64,000 nucleotides of DNA. It comes from Oceanidesulfovibrio indonesiensis. Its GTDB lineage: Bacteria; Desulfobacterota; Desulfovibrionia; Desulfovibrionales; Desulfovibrionaceae. Where the stretch lies: contig NZ_QMIE01000011.1 of NCBI RefSeq assembly GCF_007625075.1, positions 88,543 through 152,542 of the forward strand, read 5' to 3'. Made by a program: the position numbers and the translations under genes. Below the pieces are notes generated by a model that was given only the letters and a program-made list of their open reading frames with translations, had not been told where the DNA came from and did not search any database. Of this stretch, positions 9,811 to 18,826 are shown piece by piece; position 1 is the first letter of the stretch, and every line of letters begins with the position of its first letter.

Positions 9811-10173
9811 GGCCAGTCCTCCTTGCGTCCCATGCTCCGCGTCCCTGCGCGGCAGATTTTTCCAGAACGATTCATCCTGAACCGTTTGCATTTCTTGAAG
9901 CAAGGAGAGTGCCAGCGCTGCACGGCAGCGTTTTCCTGAAGATGCAGAGCAAGACGGGCCGCGCAGACAGACAGAAGTTTGACGCCGAGGCGGATTGCTT
10001 CACCCGTGGCCGAGTTCCAGGCCATCCTGCAGCGGGTAAGCCCGCGGCCGGCGTTCATATTCCTCCACGATCCGAACTTCGGCCAAGAGATGGCGGAAAC
10101 AATGAAGTCCGCCTTCGCTGGTCGTTAAAAAAGTCACTTCCGCAGCCCGGCAAGCGTGAAGTTCCCGCCGCAG
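9811..10173. other. Intergenic region, no gene seen
   Basis: About 360 bases without a supported gene. A 29-base stretch near 10122-10150 resembles 22925-22953 (23 of 29 bases by eye), next to the dispersed repeat found there. It is weak and could be chance. Confidence 0.3.
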
Positions 10174-10941
10174 TCAACGGCCGGACGACTCCTGCCCCGG
10201 TGAGGCTTTCAACCCCTTTCTGGCGCGATACCAACCCAGGCCCTTCTTGGCCGCCAGGGGAAAGATGCCGAGCAGCGCAAAGGAGCCTATGATCTCCCAG
10301 CTGAGAATGCCGGACAGGGATTCGAGCTCCCCGAGCCGGGTGCCGGCGTTCACGTATACGGCCGTACCCGGCAGCATGCCCACCTGGGAGACCCAGTAGT
10401 ACGTGAAGAGCGGCATTTTGGTGAGGCCCATGGCCAGGTTGATGACGAAGAACGGGAACACCGGGATGAGCCGCAGGGTGAACAGGTAGAAAGCCCCTTC
10501 GCGCTCGATGCCGGCGTTGATCTTCTCGAGCCGGTCGCCGAATCGCCGCTGCACGTAGTTGCCGGCCAGGTAACGGGCAATGGCGCAGGCCAGCAAGGCT
10601 CCGATTGACGATGCAAAGGAGACCGTGACGAGGCCGGCCCAGAATCCCAGGATGGCGCTGCCTGCCAGAGTCATCACCGCCGCGCCGGGCAGACTCAGGG
10701 CTGCCATTATCACATATGCCGCGAAGTACACCGCAATGAACGAGACGGTGTGGTTTTCGTACAGCCGGGTCAGGGCGTCCCGCGACTCCTTAAGCTGCGA
10801 AAGAGTCAGATATTCGTGCAGGTCCAGCGCGAAGAGCAATGCGACGGCGACGGCGATGGCCGCGAGTATGGCGAGCTTTTTCCAGGTCTTGGCGTGCATG
10901 CGTGGTTCCATGGCTTTACAGGTGGGGCCGCTGTCCTTCAT
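10174..10941 (-). CDS. TVP38/TMEM64 family (VTT domain) membrane protein
   Basis: This is a 255-residue inner-membrane protein of the DedA-related TVP38/TMEM64 family. A first hydrophobic segment lies near residues 22-42. The VTT core follows: YVIMAALSLPGAAVMTLAGS, a Gly-rich re-entrant part with GFWAGLVTVSFASSIGALLA, then FTLRLIPVFPFFVINLAMG with the conserved R-x-x-P-x-x-P. Three in-frame Met codons occur near the start (10941, 10911, 10896) and none has a clear ribosome site, so the start is uncertain. The family is linked to lipid scrambling or flippase activity. A flavin disulfide oxidoreductase lies 123 bases upstream on the same strand. Confidence 0.88.
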   Translation of the reverse strand: MKDSGPTCKAMEPRMHAKTWKKLAILAAIAVAVALLFALDLHEYLTLSQLKESRDALTRLYENHTVSFIAVYFAAYVIMAALSLPGAAVMTLAGSAILGFWAGLVTVSFASSIGALLACAIARYLAGNYVQRRFGDRLEKINAGIEREGAFYLFTLRLIPVFPFFVINLAMGLTKMPLFTYYWVSQVGMLPGTAVYVNAGTRLGELESLSGILSWEIIGSFALLGIFPLAAKKGLGWYRARKGLKASPGQESSGR

Positions 10942-11064
10942 GGTTGAGATTCCCAGAGCCTAGCCCTCAGGCTTACACCAGGGAGCACCCTCTTCCGGGG
11001 CCCTTGTCGGGGGGTCAGGGGATTGTTGCTCCCATGTCAGGGGGACAGTCGCCCAATATGCCGC

Positions 11065-12534
11065 TTACTCCTCATCCATGCCGCGTGTCCATTCGCAGGC
11101 CCGGCCGCGATAGTTGAAGAGGAAGTTGACCCCTTTCTTGACAAGCCCGCCGAAAACCTTGGGGGCCATGATGTCCGAAGCGATTTTCTTGTTGATCTCC
11201 GCCAGGGTGGGATACGCGTGGACCATGGAGGCAAGGGACGAGAGCCTGATCCCGCCGTTGAGCACCGCGGCCCATTCGCCCAGCAACTCCCCTGCGTTGG
11301 GGCCGATTATCTGCACGCCCAGGGGCCGCTCCTTGGAGTCCACAATAAGCTTGAGCCGACCGACCTCGTAGCCTTCCGCCAGGCTGCGGTCGTTCTCGGC
11401 AAAATCTTCAGTCCACACGTCGTAGTCGACGCCGTCGTCCCTGCATTCGGCCTCTGTCATGCCCATGGCTGCGAACTCGGGGTCCGTGTATGTGGCGCGG
11501 GGCATCCAGGTGTAATCGGTGTTGCGTGGGAATCGGAACAGCGCGTTGGAAAGCACGACTCCGCCCTCGTATCCGGCCGCATGGGTGAACTGATACAGAC
11601 CCGTAATGTCGCCGCATGCGTAGATGTGCGGCTGGTTGGTGCGCAGTTTGGAGTCCACGCCCACGCCCCGTTTGGTGTAATCCACTCCGGCGTTCTCCAG
11701 TGCCATGGTGTCCACGTTGGCGCGCCGGCCCAGCGCAACGAGGATATCTTCTGCGCGCACAGTGCGCTCTTCTCCGTTTGTTTCGTAGGCCACTTCCTTG
11801 GAGCCGGATTGCTCGCTCACTCGCCTGACCTGCGCGCCGGTAATGATGGTGACGCCCTCGGACTCCAGCACGGACTGGATGATATCGGCCATGTCCCGAT
11901 CTTCGCCTGAAAGAATCTGTCCGCTGCGCTGTATCACGGTGACGGCGCAGCCAAGCCGGTTCAGTGCCTGGGCCATCTCGATCGCCACTGGTCCTGCCCC
12001 GAGGATGACCATGGAGTCGGGCAGGCGGTCCATGGAGAACAGAGTCTCGTTGGTCTGGAAAGACACGGTGTCCAGCCCGTCTATGGCCGGTGCGCCGGGC
12101 CTGGCGCCGGCCGCGATGACCCATTTGTCCGCGCTGATGGTCGCGTTGTGCAGGCTGATCGTATGCTCGTCCACAAAAGTGGCCGCCCCGAACTTGACCT
12201 GGACGCCCAGGGAGCAGAACCGCTCAACCGAATCGTGCACCTGGATGGTGTCGATGACCGAGCGGATGCGCGTACGGATCTGCGCGAAGTCCACCGGCGG
12301 CGGGTCCATTTGGGGCAGGCCGAACCGGGGACCGGATTTCATGTGGTGGTAGACGTGCGCTGACTTGATGAGCGTCTTGGACGGCACGCAACCGAAGTGG
12401 AGGCAGTCCCCGCCGAGCTTGTCGCGCTTTTCCACCAGCAGCGTCCTGGCGCCGATCTGCGCCGCGCCGGAGGCAACTGTCAGGCCGGCGGCGCCCGCGC
12501 CGATGATGCCTATATCGTAGTCGTATGTCGCCAT
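11065..12534 (-). CDS. FAD-dependent pyridine nucleotide-disulfide oxidoreductase, mercuric-reductase-like
   Basis: This is a 489-residue class I flavoprotein disulfide reductase. The FAD motif GIIGAGAAGL is at residues 9-18. The redox pair C44 and C49 is in GGDCLHFGCVPSK, followed by an NAD(P)H domain (ILGAGPVAIEMAQ), a second FAD motif (IYACGDI) and a C-terminal dimer domain with HAYPTLAEI. The C-terminal vicinal Cys pair used by true mercuric reductases is absent (the end reads YRGRACEWTRGMDEE), so mercury reduction is unlikely. It is transcribed with the TVP38-type gene, which suggests a shared membrane-linked redox role. The substrate is unknown. Confidence 0.9.
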   Translation of the reverse strand: MATYDYDIGIIGAGAAGLTVASGAAQIGARTLLVEKRDKLGGDCLHFGCVPSKTLIKSAHVYHHMKSGPRFGLPQMDPPPVDFAQIRTRIRSVIDTIQVHDSVERFCSLGVQVKFGAATFVDEHTISLHNATISADKWVIAAGARPGAPAIDGLDTVSFQTNETLFSMDRLPDSMVILGAGPVAIEMAQALNRLGCAVTVIQRSGQILSGEDRDMADIIQSVLESEGVTIITGAQVRRVSEQSGSKEVAYETNGEERTVRAEDILVALGRRANVDTMALENAGVDYTKRGVGVDSKLRTNQPHIYACGDITGLYQFTHAAGYEGGVVLSNALFRFPRNTDYTWMPRATYTDPEFAAMGMTEAECRDDGVDYDVWTEDFAENDRSLAEGYEVGRLKLIVDSKERPLGVQIIGPNAGELLGEWAAVLNGGIRLSSLASMVHAYPTLAEINKKIASDIMAPKVFGGLVKKGVNFLFNYRGRACEWTRGMDEE

Positions 12535-13130
12535 AGGAAGACTCCTGGAAGGACGTTTGTTCAGAAAAGAGGGAACGACGCACTCTCAGCTCCTGCCAGA
12601 GAACTATGCTCTCTGGAACCCGCGAATGGGGCAGGAGACCGTTTACCCACGGCGAAAGCCCGAGGCCTCTGTCCTCGTTCGAGATGCCTCATGTGGTACA
12701 GCAATGCCACCAGTAGATACACAAAGGGGTCTCTCGTGACAACGGAAAGGCGCTGCCTGCCTGAGAACTCCAGCTTGCTGGCGACCCTTCGTTTCCACCC
12801 GAGATGGAGGCCTCTTCTCGGGCATCGACTTGGCGAAGGGGCTGCAAGGAATTGTTTGCAGAAACAACTTGAAGAATGCGCCAACGCTGTACGCATTACG
12901 TGGAGATCGAAGTGAACAGCTTTGTGCCCCTCGCAATAATAATGTCCCCGCATCGCACCGGGACTATGTCAGAGTCAGGCAGACCTATCTCGCCCGTATG
13001 TATGTATTGACAACCTGCCTCGCGCGTGACCCATGTTGGACAGAACGCCCCGTGTCGGTTTATGATTTTGCTGAGTTGCTCCATACCGGCCAGACTTTTT
13101 TCCCGCGACCATCTTCCCGGGGGAGGCGCC
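12535..13130. other. Intergenic region upstream of the CULT-domain gene
   Basis: About 600 bases without a supported gene. A TTGACA at 13006-13011 could be the -35 box for the following gene, but the -10 box is poor. A short inverted repeat AATGCG...CGCATT lies near 12875-12897. Confidence 0.35.
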
Positions 13131-13580
13131 GTGACTTTCGACGACCACCCGCTACGTCCAATCCATTTTCCCTTCCGCCTGCAGGACGGTGCGGACACCC
13201 CCACCGCTCCGCCAGTATACGACGAGGACATCGAGAACGAAACCGAAGAGTCCGCCGGCGGCGGCACGGTGCTGCGCTGCCGCGCATGCGGCCATGCCAT
13301 CACCAAGACGGGGTTTCGTGCGGAGGTGGATGGCCGGCACGCGCACGTCTTCTTCAACCCGTCCGGCATCCTGTATGAGATCGGCATCTTCTCCGCTGCA
13401 CCAGGCGCGATTTCCGTGGGCCCGTCGAGCCTGGAGTTCACCTGGTTTGCTGAGCACAGCTGGCGGCTTGCCGCCTGCGGAGCGTGCATCGTGCATCTCG
13501 GCTGGATATGGAGCGGCCCCCTGGGCATATTCTACGGACTGATCCTCGACGCACTCATCGAGGACTCCGGGGGCGAATAG
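13131..13580 (+). CDS. CULT-domain protein (bacterial cereblon-like)
   Basis: This is a 149-residue protein whose residues ~48-130 match the thalidomide-binding CULT domain of cereblon. The zinc cysteines are C50 and C53 (CRAC) and C116 and C119 (CGAC). The aromatic cage is W105, W111 and W125, spaced 6 and 14 residues apart, exactly the spacing of human cereblon W380, W386 and W400. An aromatic W127 sits where cereblon has F402. The segment FFNPSGILYEIGIF matches the domain's beta-strand entry. GTG at 13131 is chosen as start because GGGGGAGG lies just upstream. The N-terminal 45 residues are acidic and probably unstructured. It is a stand-alone CULT protein like known bacterial ones; the natural ligand is unknown. 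Confidence 0.85.
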   Translation: MTFDDHPLRPIHFPFRLQDGADTPTAPPVYDEDIENETEESAGGGTVLRCRACGHAITKTGFRAEVDGRHAHVFFNPSGILYEIGIFSAAPGAISVGPSSLEFTWFAEHSWRLAACGACIVHLGWIWSGPLGIFYGLILDALIEDSGGE

Positions 13581-13651
13581 CGCGCGTCTGCGCTCAACCA
13601 TCGAGCAGACCGCGTGGCGCGCCTCTTCCTGCGGGGAGTCGCATCCTCCTG

Positions 13652-13688
13652 AAAAAACGAAAAGCCGGACGGGGCGAACCCATCCGGC
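13652..13688 (-). terminator. Rho-independent terminator of the heme chemoreceptor gene
   Basis: On the minus strand the stem GCCGGA...TCCGGC with extra internal GGG/CCC pairing is followed by TTTTCGTTTTTT. It lies between convergent genes. Confidence 0.8.
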
Positions 13689-13722
13689 CTGATGTATTGC
13701 TGACGGCCTGCGGCCGGCGTCG

Positions 13723-15747
13723 TCAGTTCCGCAGCTTGCGGATCAGCGCTTCCAACTCGCCGGCGAGCTGGGAAAGGATGGTGACGGCCTCAGCGGACTG
13801 GCGCATGGCTTCGGACGTCTCCACGGCGATTTGGTTGACGGCCTCCACGGATGCGTTGACCTCGTCGCTGGCCGAGGACTGCTCCTCCGTGGCGGAGGCA
13901 ATGGAGCGGACCTGGTCGGTGGAGGTTTCCACGAGCTTCACGATGCGCTCCAGCGCTTCGCCGGACTTCTTGGCCTGCTCGGCGCTTTCGGCCACGGCCT
14001 TGGCCGCGCTTTCCGCGCCTTCGTAGTTCTCGTGCACCCCGTCCTGGATGGCCCGCACGGCCTGGCTGACCTCCTTGGTGGCGTTCATGGTCTTCTCTGC
14101 GAGCTTACGCACCTCGTCCGCAACCACGGCGAAGCCGCGGCCCGCCTCGCCGGCGCGAGCCGCCTCGATGGCTGCGTTCAACGCCAGCAGGTTGGTCTGG
14201 TCGGCGATGTCGTCGATGACCTGCATGATCTTGCCGATGTCCTCGGCCTGCTCTTCCAGCGCGCGCATGTTCTCGCGCAGCTTCTCGGCCTCGCGTTCCA
14301 CACGGCTGATGGTGGCGATGGAGTTCTCCACCTCCCTTGCGCCGTCCTGGGCCTGGGCATGGGTCTGGTCGGAGATGTCCGCCGCGTTGGAGGACTTTTC
14401 CGCCACCTCCAGAACCGCGCGGCTCATCTGCTCCATGGCGGCGGCCGTCTCGGTGGTGCGTTCGCGCTGCATGTCGGCGCCACGGCTGGACTCCTCTACC
14501 TGGGAGGCCAACTCCTCGGCCGAGGTCGCCAGACGTTCGGCAATGACCTCCGCCTCCTGCGCCACAGCCGCCATCTCCTGGTTCTGCTGCTCGATGAACG
14601 CTTCCTTCTCGCGTATTTCCGTGAGATCGAAATATTGCGTGAATGCTCCGATGAGCTGCCTGTCCATGTCATAGATGGGTGTGGAGGACAGACTGGCGAT
14701 GATCTCTCTGCCGTCGCTCAGGGTATAGCGGCGTTCCGTGTTGATGGGTTGCTGCTCCTCCATGGCGCGACGGGTGATTGTCTGCCTGCCCTCCTCGCCG
14801 TGGAAAAACATGGACGAGCTTTGCCCGTAATAGTCTTCCGGCGTACCCGGTTTTTCGAACATGTCCAGGAGCTTCTGGTTGGCGAAGCTCACCCGGTTGT
14901 CCGTATCCACCACGAGGCACGGCATGTCCATGCCTTTGAGTATGCCCTCGGAGAAGCCGAGCTTGTTCTTGAGTTCGTCCACCATGAGCCCGAGGTTTGA
15001 GCCGAGGCGGGTGAGCTCGTCCTTGCCGGGCACGTTGAAGTTCTGGGAGAAGTCGCCGGCGATGACGCCGTCGCTGGAAGTGGTGATGGTTTGCAGCCGA
15101 CGGATGATGGAGCGGCGCATGAAGACCACGATAACAGTCAGGAGCGTGACGAGACCGCCGAAGGAGAAAAAGACGTTCTTCCACGCGGCCGCGCGGATGC
15201 TGTTCACGTTCGGGGTTATGTCGCGCATCACCACCATGGCCCCCAGAATCGGCGCTTTGTGGCCGTGGCAGTGGTGGCAGCTCTCCTCGTTGGGAACCGA
15301 CGCGACCCGCACGAAGTAGCTCGTGCTTTCTTCTTCGTCGATGAAGTTGGTTTCGATGTTCGAGGCAAGTCCCTTCTCGACGGTTTCGAGCAACTCATCA
15401 TGGCCGGCGTGCAGCGCCGTCACATCCTTGCGAACGGCATCGGGATTCGTGCTGTACGTCACGTTGCCGTTGAAGTCCGTCATGTGAATCGTGGTGTCGG
15501 GAAACGCTTCCCCGATGACTGCGAATTCCTCGCGCGTGGCGGCGTCGTTGCCCACCACCATGGGTCCCTCGATCGCCTTCTTTATCAATTCGGTTTCACG
15601 GACGCCGCTGGTGTCGAGTTGCTCGAAGGTGACGGAACGCAGATTGACAACATTGATGATCGCGAGCGTAACAAAGACGGCGACGCTCACGCCGAGTACC
15701 AGTGCGATTATTGTAGCGCTTATGGATTTTTGAATGCTGAAGAGCAT
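13723..15747 (-). CDS. Methyl-accepting chemotaxis protein with periplasmic c-type heme motif (DcrA-like)
   Basis: This is a 674-residue chemoreceptor. TM1 is at about residues 10-34. The periplasmic domain (about 35-190) contains S-C-H-H-C-H with C157, C160 and H161, a covalent heme c site. TM2 is at about 193-213 and HAMP at 213-265. A PAS-like domain lies at about 275-385, and the methyl-accepting signalling domain with the highly conserved hairpin [21 protein letters not shown] closes the protein. The layout matches DcrA of Desulfovibrio vulgaris, a redox and oxygen sensor for taxis. The gene has its own downstream terminator. A tetraheme cytochrome gene is just upstream on the same strand, which fits a redox role. 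Signal identity is inferred from the family. Confidence 0.92.
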   Translation of the reverse strand: MLFSIQKSISATIIALVLGVSVAVFVTLAIINVVNLRSVTFEQLDTSGVRETELIKKAIEGPMVVGNDAATREEFAVIGEAFPDTTIHMTDFNGNVTYSTNPDAVRKDVTALHAGHDELLETVEKGLASNIETNFIDEEESTSYFVRVASVPNEESCHHCHGHKAPILGAMVVMRDITPNVNSIRAAAWKNVFFSFGGLVTLLTVIVVFMRRSIIRRLQTITTSSDGVIAGDFSQNFNVPGKDELTRLGSNLGLMVDELKNKLGFSEGILKGMDMPCLVVDTDNRVSFANQKLLDMFEKPGTPEDYYGQSSSMFFHGEEGRQTITRRAMEEQQPINTERRYTLSDGREIIASLSSTPIYDMDRQLIGAFTQYFDLTEIREKEAFIEQQNQEMAAVAQEAEVIAERLATSAEELASQVEESSRGADMQRERTTETAAAMEQMSRAVLEVAEKSSNAADISDQTHAQAQDGAREVENSIATISRVEREAEKLRENMRALEEQAEDIGKIMQVIDDIADQTNLLALNAAIEAARAGEAGRGFAVVADEVRKLAEKTMNATKEVSQAVRAIQDGVHENYEGAESAAKAVAESAEQAKKSGEALERIVKLVETSTDQVRSIASATEEQSSASDEVNASVEAVNQIAVETSEAMRQSAEAVTILSQLAGELEALIRKLRN

Positions 15748-15962
15748 TGTCCCTCCGGAACAATGGAGATTACTCCCACAGAACGCCAGGGATAATTAAC
15801 GGGATCGCCTGCTACGACTTGAAGCTTTCTCAAGAATAACATTTGTGTTCTGTGGCAAGGAAGGATCGTCCCTGGCTGAGGACGCATATGCAACAGTACT
15901 CGACCTTTGTTCGGAAGAGCCTGAAGCAGCCACAGTGTATAAGGGCATGCTCGAGATGACTT

Positions 15963-16454
15963 CTAGTGCGCGCCGCTGTAGATGAGCGGCTTGAAGTTGA
16001 ACGCCTCGACCCGCTCTTCACTATGGCAGGATATACATTGTTCCATGGTCGGCTTCAGAGTGATGTCCTCCGGATCACCGTACTCGGTATGCACACTGCC
16101 CGGACCGTGACATGTTTCGCAACCAACATGCGCCAGATCAGGCGTTTTTTCCCAGGATACGAATCCTCCAGGCTTTCCATATCCGGTTGTGTGGCATTCG
16201 AAGCACGTCCGCAACTCTTCATCAGTCAGGTTGGAACTCATGATTTCGACCGAATGCCACGAGTGCGCCTTCTTGGAAAACTCCATGAACCGTTCATATT
16301 CTTCCGCATGACAATCAGCACATGCAGCAGAACCGACATATTCGGCATTCGAAGGAGTTTCCGCGCCAACGGATGGAGCTGAAAAAGCACCGAACCCGAA
16401 AAACACCATGGACAATACAAAGAGAACGGCAACGAATTGGTAGTTTTTCTGCAT
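15963..16454 (-). CDS. Periplasmic tetraheme cytochrome c (c554-like)
   Basis: This is a 163-residue secreted cytochrome. A signal peptide covers about residues 1-31 and ends VGAET. Four CxxCH heme motifs are present in order: CADCH, CFECH, CETCH and CISCH. The spacing and the GCETCHGPGS motif match the cytochrome c554 / c' multiheme family. AAAGGGGC precedes the ATG, and TTGACA lies 40 bases upstream. It is encoded directly upstream of the heme-containing chemoreceptor, 215 bases apart and in the same direction, so the two may share redox biology. The electron partner is unknown. Confidence 0.9.
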   Translation of the reverse strand: MQKNYQFVAVLFVLSMVFFGFGAFSAPSVGAETPSNAEYVGSAACADCHAEEYERFMEFSKKAHSWHSVEIMSSNLTDEELRTCFECHTTGYGKPGGFVSWEKTPDLAHVGCETCHGPGSVHTEYGDPEDITLKPTMEQCISCHSEERVEAFNFKPLIYSGAH

Positions 16455-16834
16455 GGCTGCCCCTTTGTTATATATCGGCCTTCCGGCTCGAACCTGTCAA
16501 AATGTACTAATATGTGATGGCTTCCGAGTCAACGATGTTACAGTTACGGTGGGCAGCGGGTGATACTGCAACCTTGACGCGTACTGTTGTTCACTTCACA
16601 GTTTCGCCATGAGGCTTCCACGGACAGCGACCCTTCTTGTAACTTCGAGCGAACATTGCATGTTTTCTGATCAGAATTATATTTTCAGCATGATCTTTAC
16701 CTTAACCATTCACCTCTCCACCTGAAGGGAAACCATGAATTTCCTTTCATGCTGCCCCGCACCTCTTCCCTACAGCCAATGACGTTGTTATATTCAAAAA
16801 TGTGCCTTCCTGAAGGCCCGCAACCTCCTTCGCC
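16455..16834. other. Divergent intergenic region with a promoter for the cytochrome gene
   Basis: No gene is seen. TTGACA (minus strand, 16500-16495) followed by an AT-rich GATATATAAC about 17-20 bases downstream is a plausible promoter for the cytochrome. The rest is AT-rich spacer. Confidence 0.4.
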
Positions 16835-17845
16835 ATGACCCACTGCAATCGAGACCGCATGCCACTTCTCAGTTGTTTTCCTGCCCGAAACCTGCGCGCC
16901 CTTGCGTTCTGCGGCAACGTGCTTTTCTGCGCGCTGCTCTTCGTGGTTCTGGATATCCGCGACGCCTTCGCCTGGGGACCGGGGGTGCACATGGCCATCG
17001 GGCACGCGCTCATAGCCGGCGCCGGCAACCTGCCCACGGCCATCGCCGTGCTTCTGACGCAGTACCCCGGCCCGTTTCTGTATGGATGCCTCGCCGCGGA
17101 CTTTTTCGTGGGAAAAGGCGTGCGCGCCAAACCCGGCCACAGCCACAACTGGGCCACTGGCCGCGCCATGCTCTCGGACATCGAGCGCCGCGCCGATGCC
17201 GCTTTGAAAGCCTACGCCCTCGGCTATCTGACGCACCTCGCCGCGGACACCGTGGCGCACAATTATTACGTGCCCAACCTGCTGGCGATCATGCCCACGC
17301 GAGGCACCTTCACCCACACCATCCTGGAATGGGAGGCCGACCGCCTGGTGACATGGTGTCCGCGCGAGACAAACTCCATTCTCGCTGCGCCTCCTGTGGG
17401 CGCCGACGCCTCACTGCTGCGGGCCACGGGTCGCAAAAAACTGCCCTTCCTTTTTCGCAAGAGCCTCATGCGCAGCGGCGTGGTGCTCCAGCAACCACCC
17501 GTGGGAAACGGCATGCTCACGTCGGTTCGCCGAGCCGCACTGCCGCCCCGCCTCGCTCCGTTCTGCGATGTCATGCTCGAACGCTCCCGTGCTGCCGCGG
17601 CCGACGTGCTGCGTCGTCCCGGGGCTTCGACAGTGCTTGACATCGACCCCATCGGCGCCGGCAATCAGCGCGCGGTCCGGCGGTTCCAGCCCGGCGTGAA
17701 GATCGACATCGAAGCATTGCGACGCCAGTTGCCGGATGTTGCCAACGCACGCACGAGGATGTTGGCCGATCCGCTCGAATCGCCGCGGTTCCCCCTGGAC
17801 GAACGGCTGGCCATCCTTCCCGCCTTTGGCAAGGATTGCGCCTGA
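16835..17845 (+). CDS. Zinc-dependent phospholipase C-like protein, secreted
   Basis: This is a protein of up to 336 residues related to the zinc-dependent phospholipase C/S1-P1 nuclease fold. A hydrophobic signal sequence (about residues 20-45) ends DAFAWGPGVH, so the mature protein would begin with the Trp used as a zinc ligand in this family, followed by His. Further zinc-ligand motifs are GCLAADFF, GHSHNW and YLTHLAADTVAHN. The C-terminal ~120 residues are basic and poorly conserved in appearance. The start could also be the ATG at 16859; neither has a clear ribosome site. Phospholipid cleavage is inferred from the motifs and has not been shown for this subgroup. Confidence 0.8.
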   Translation: MTHCNRDRMPLLSCFPARNLRALAFCGNVLFCALLFVVLDIRDAFAWGPGVHMAIGHALIAGAGNLPTAIAVLLTQYPGPFLYGCLAADFFVGKGVRAKPGHSHNWATGRAMLSDIERRADAALKAYALGYLTHLAADTVAHNYYVPNLLAIMPTRGTFTHTILEWEADRLVTWCPRETNSILAAPPVGADASLLRATGRKKLPFLFRKSLMRSGVVLQQPPVGNGMLTSVRRAALPPRLAPFCDVMLERSRAAAADVLRRPGASTVLDIDPIGAGNQRAVRRFQPGVKIDIEALRRQLPDVANARTRMLADPLESPRFPLDERLAILPAFGKDCA

Positions 17846-17964
17846 TCCCGTTTTCCTTCCCCCGAACCGCACCTCGTTGCGCTTGCCCGGGAAACGCGCT
17901 ATCGATTCAGGTCATTACGAACCTGCTTCCGTAACGAACCGACACAATCCGACAAGGAGCTCCC

Positions 17965-18516
17965 ATGGCCGATCCCAAGGACTTCACGCTCTTCTCCGGC
18001 GGCGCCGGCGGCGCCGAGTCATTTTTCGGCGAAATGGCCGAAAAACATGGCGTGAACGAAGTGAACTATTCCTTCGAAGGCCACCAGGTGGCCCGCTCGC
18101 GGGGCGAGCGCATCCTCACCCCCGAGGAGCTCGAGCGTAAGGACGTGAGCCTGACTTACGTCTCCAAGCTTCTGAACCGGCGCTTCACCAACGCCCCGCT
18201 CATGCGCAGCGTTTTGCAGACCATCATGTACATGGTGGATTCGGGCCATGAAATATTTGTGGTGGGCACCATCCAGGAAGACGACACCGTGAAAGGCGGC
18301 ACCGGCTGGGGTGCCGAGTTCGCCAAGATATGCAACAAGCCGCTCTACGTGTTCGGCCAGAAGCGCGACGGCTGGTTCCAATGGGACACCGACAAATGGG
18401 TGGACGTGAAGAATCCCGTCATCACCCAGCGCCACTTCACCGGCACCGGCACCCGCTTCCTGGAGGACAACGGCAGAAAGGCCATCGAGGAGCTTTTCCA
18501 GCGATCCTTCGGCTAA
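17965..18516 (+). CDS. SLOG-like nucleotide-binding protein, function unknown
   Basis: This is a 183-residue cytosolic protein. AAGGAG lies six bases before the ATG. Near the N-terminus LFSGGAGGAESFFGEMAE resembles the Gly-rich loop of the SLOG/YpsA superfamily, which binds nucleotides or nucleotide derivatives. Further on, GHEIFVVGTI and a Gly-rich GTGWGAEFAKICNKPLYVF suggest a Rossmann-like core. I do not recognise a named family. It is followed by a terminator, so it appears to be a single-gene unit. Confidence 0.6.
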   Translation: MADPKDFTLFSGGAGGAESFFGEMAEKHGVNEVNYSFEGHQVARSRGERILTPEELERKDVSLTYVSKLLNRRFTNAPLMRSVLQTIMYMVDSGHEIFVVGTIQEDDTVKGGTGWGAEFAKICNKPLYVFGQKRDGWFQWDTDKWVDVKNPVITQRHFTGTGTRFLEDNGRKAIEELFQRSFG

Positions 18517-18549
18517 CTCCTGTAAAGACGCTTCACAAATCCACAAAAC

Positions 18550-18607
18550 GCCCGGCAGGTGCATGTGCCCTGGGAAAGACCCTGGAGATGCATCCGCCGG
18601 GCTTTTT
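18550..18607 (+). terminator. Rho-independent terminator with long two-part stem
   Basis: GCCCGGC at 18550-18556 pairs with GCCGGGC at 18596-18602, with further pairing inside (GCAT/ATGC and CCTGG/CCTGG-type segments), followed by TTTTT. Confidence 0.75.
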
Positions 18608-18826
18608 CGATCCCCACCCCGTTCCCACCCCGAGGGCTCGTCAGCATTTCAGAGAGCCCCGCGTCCGCCCCTGCTCGATCGATCCGGGACGACAACCATT
18701 GCCAGTACCCGGAAAGTCGAACATTGCTGGCACTCGCGCTGCACGGCATGCTCTGGTATGCACCTGCCAGAAACAGCGAAAAGCATTCACTCTCCATATT
18801 CCATGGATGACGAAAAGGAGGAGGCC

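Noticed and set aside
10122..10150. Fourth copy of the dispersed repeat
   Set aside because: The resemblance covers 29 bases flanking copy A rather than the element itself, with six mismatches.
11065..12534. Mercuric reductase
   Set aside because: The C-terminal Cys pair needed for mercury handling is missing and no mer genes lie nearby.
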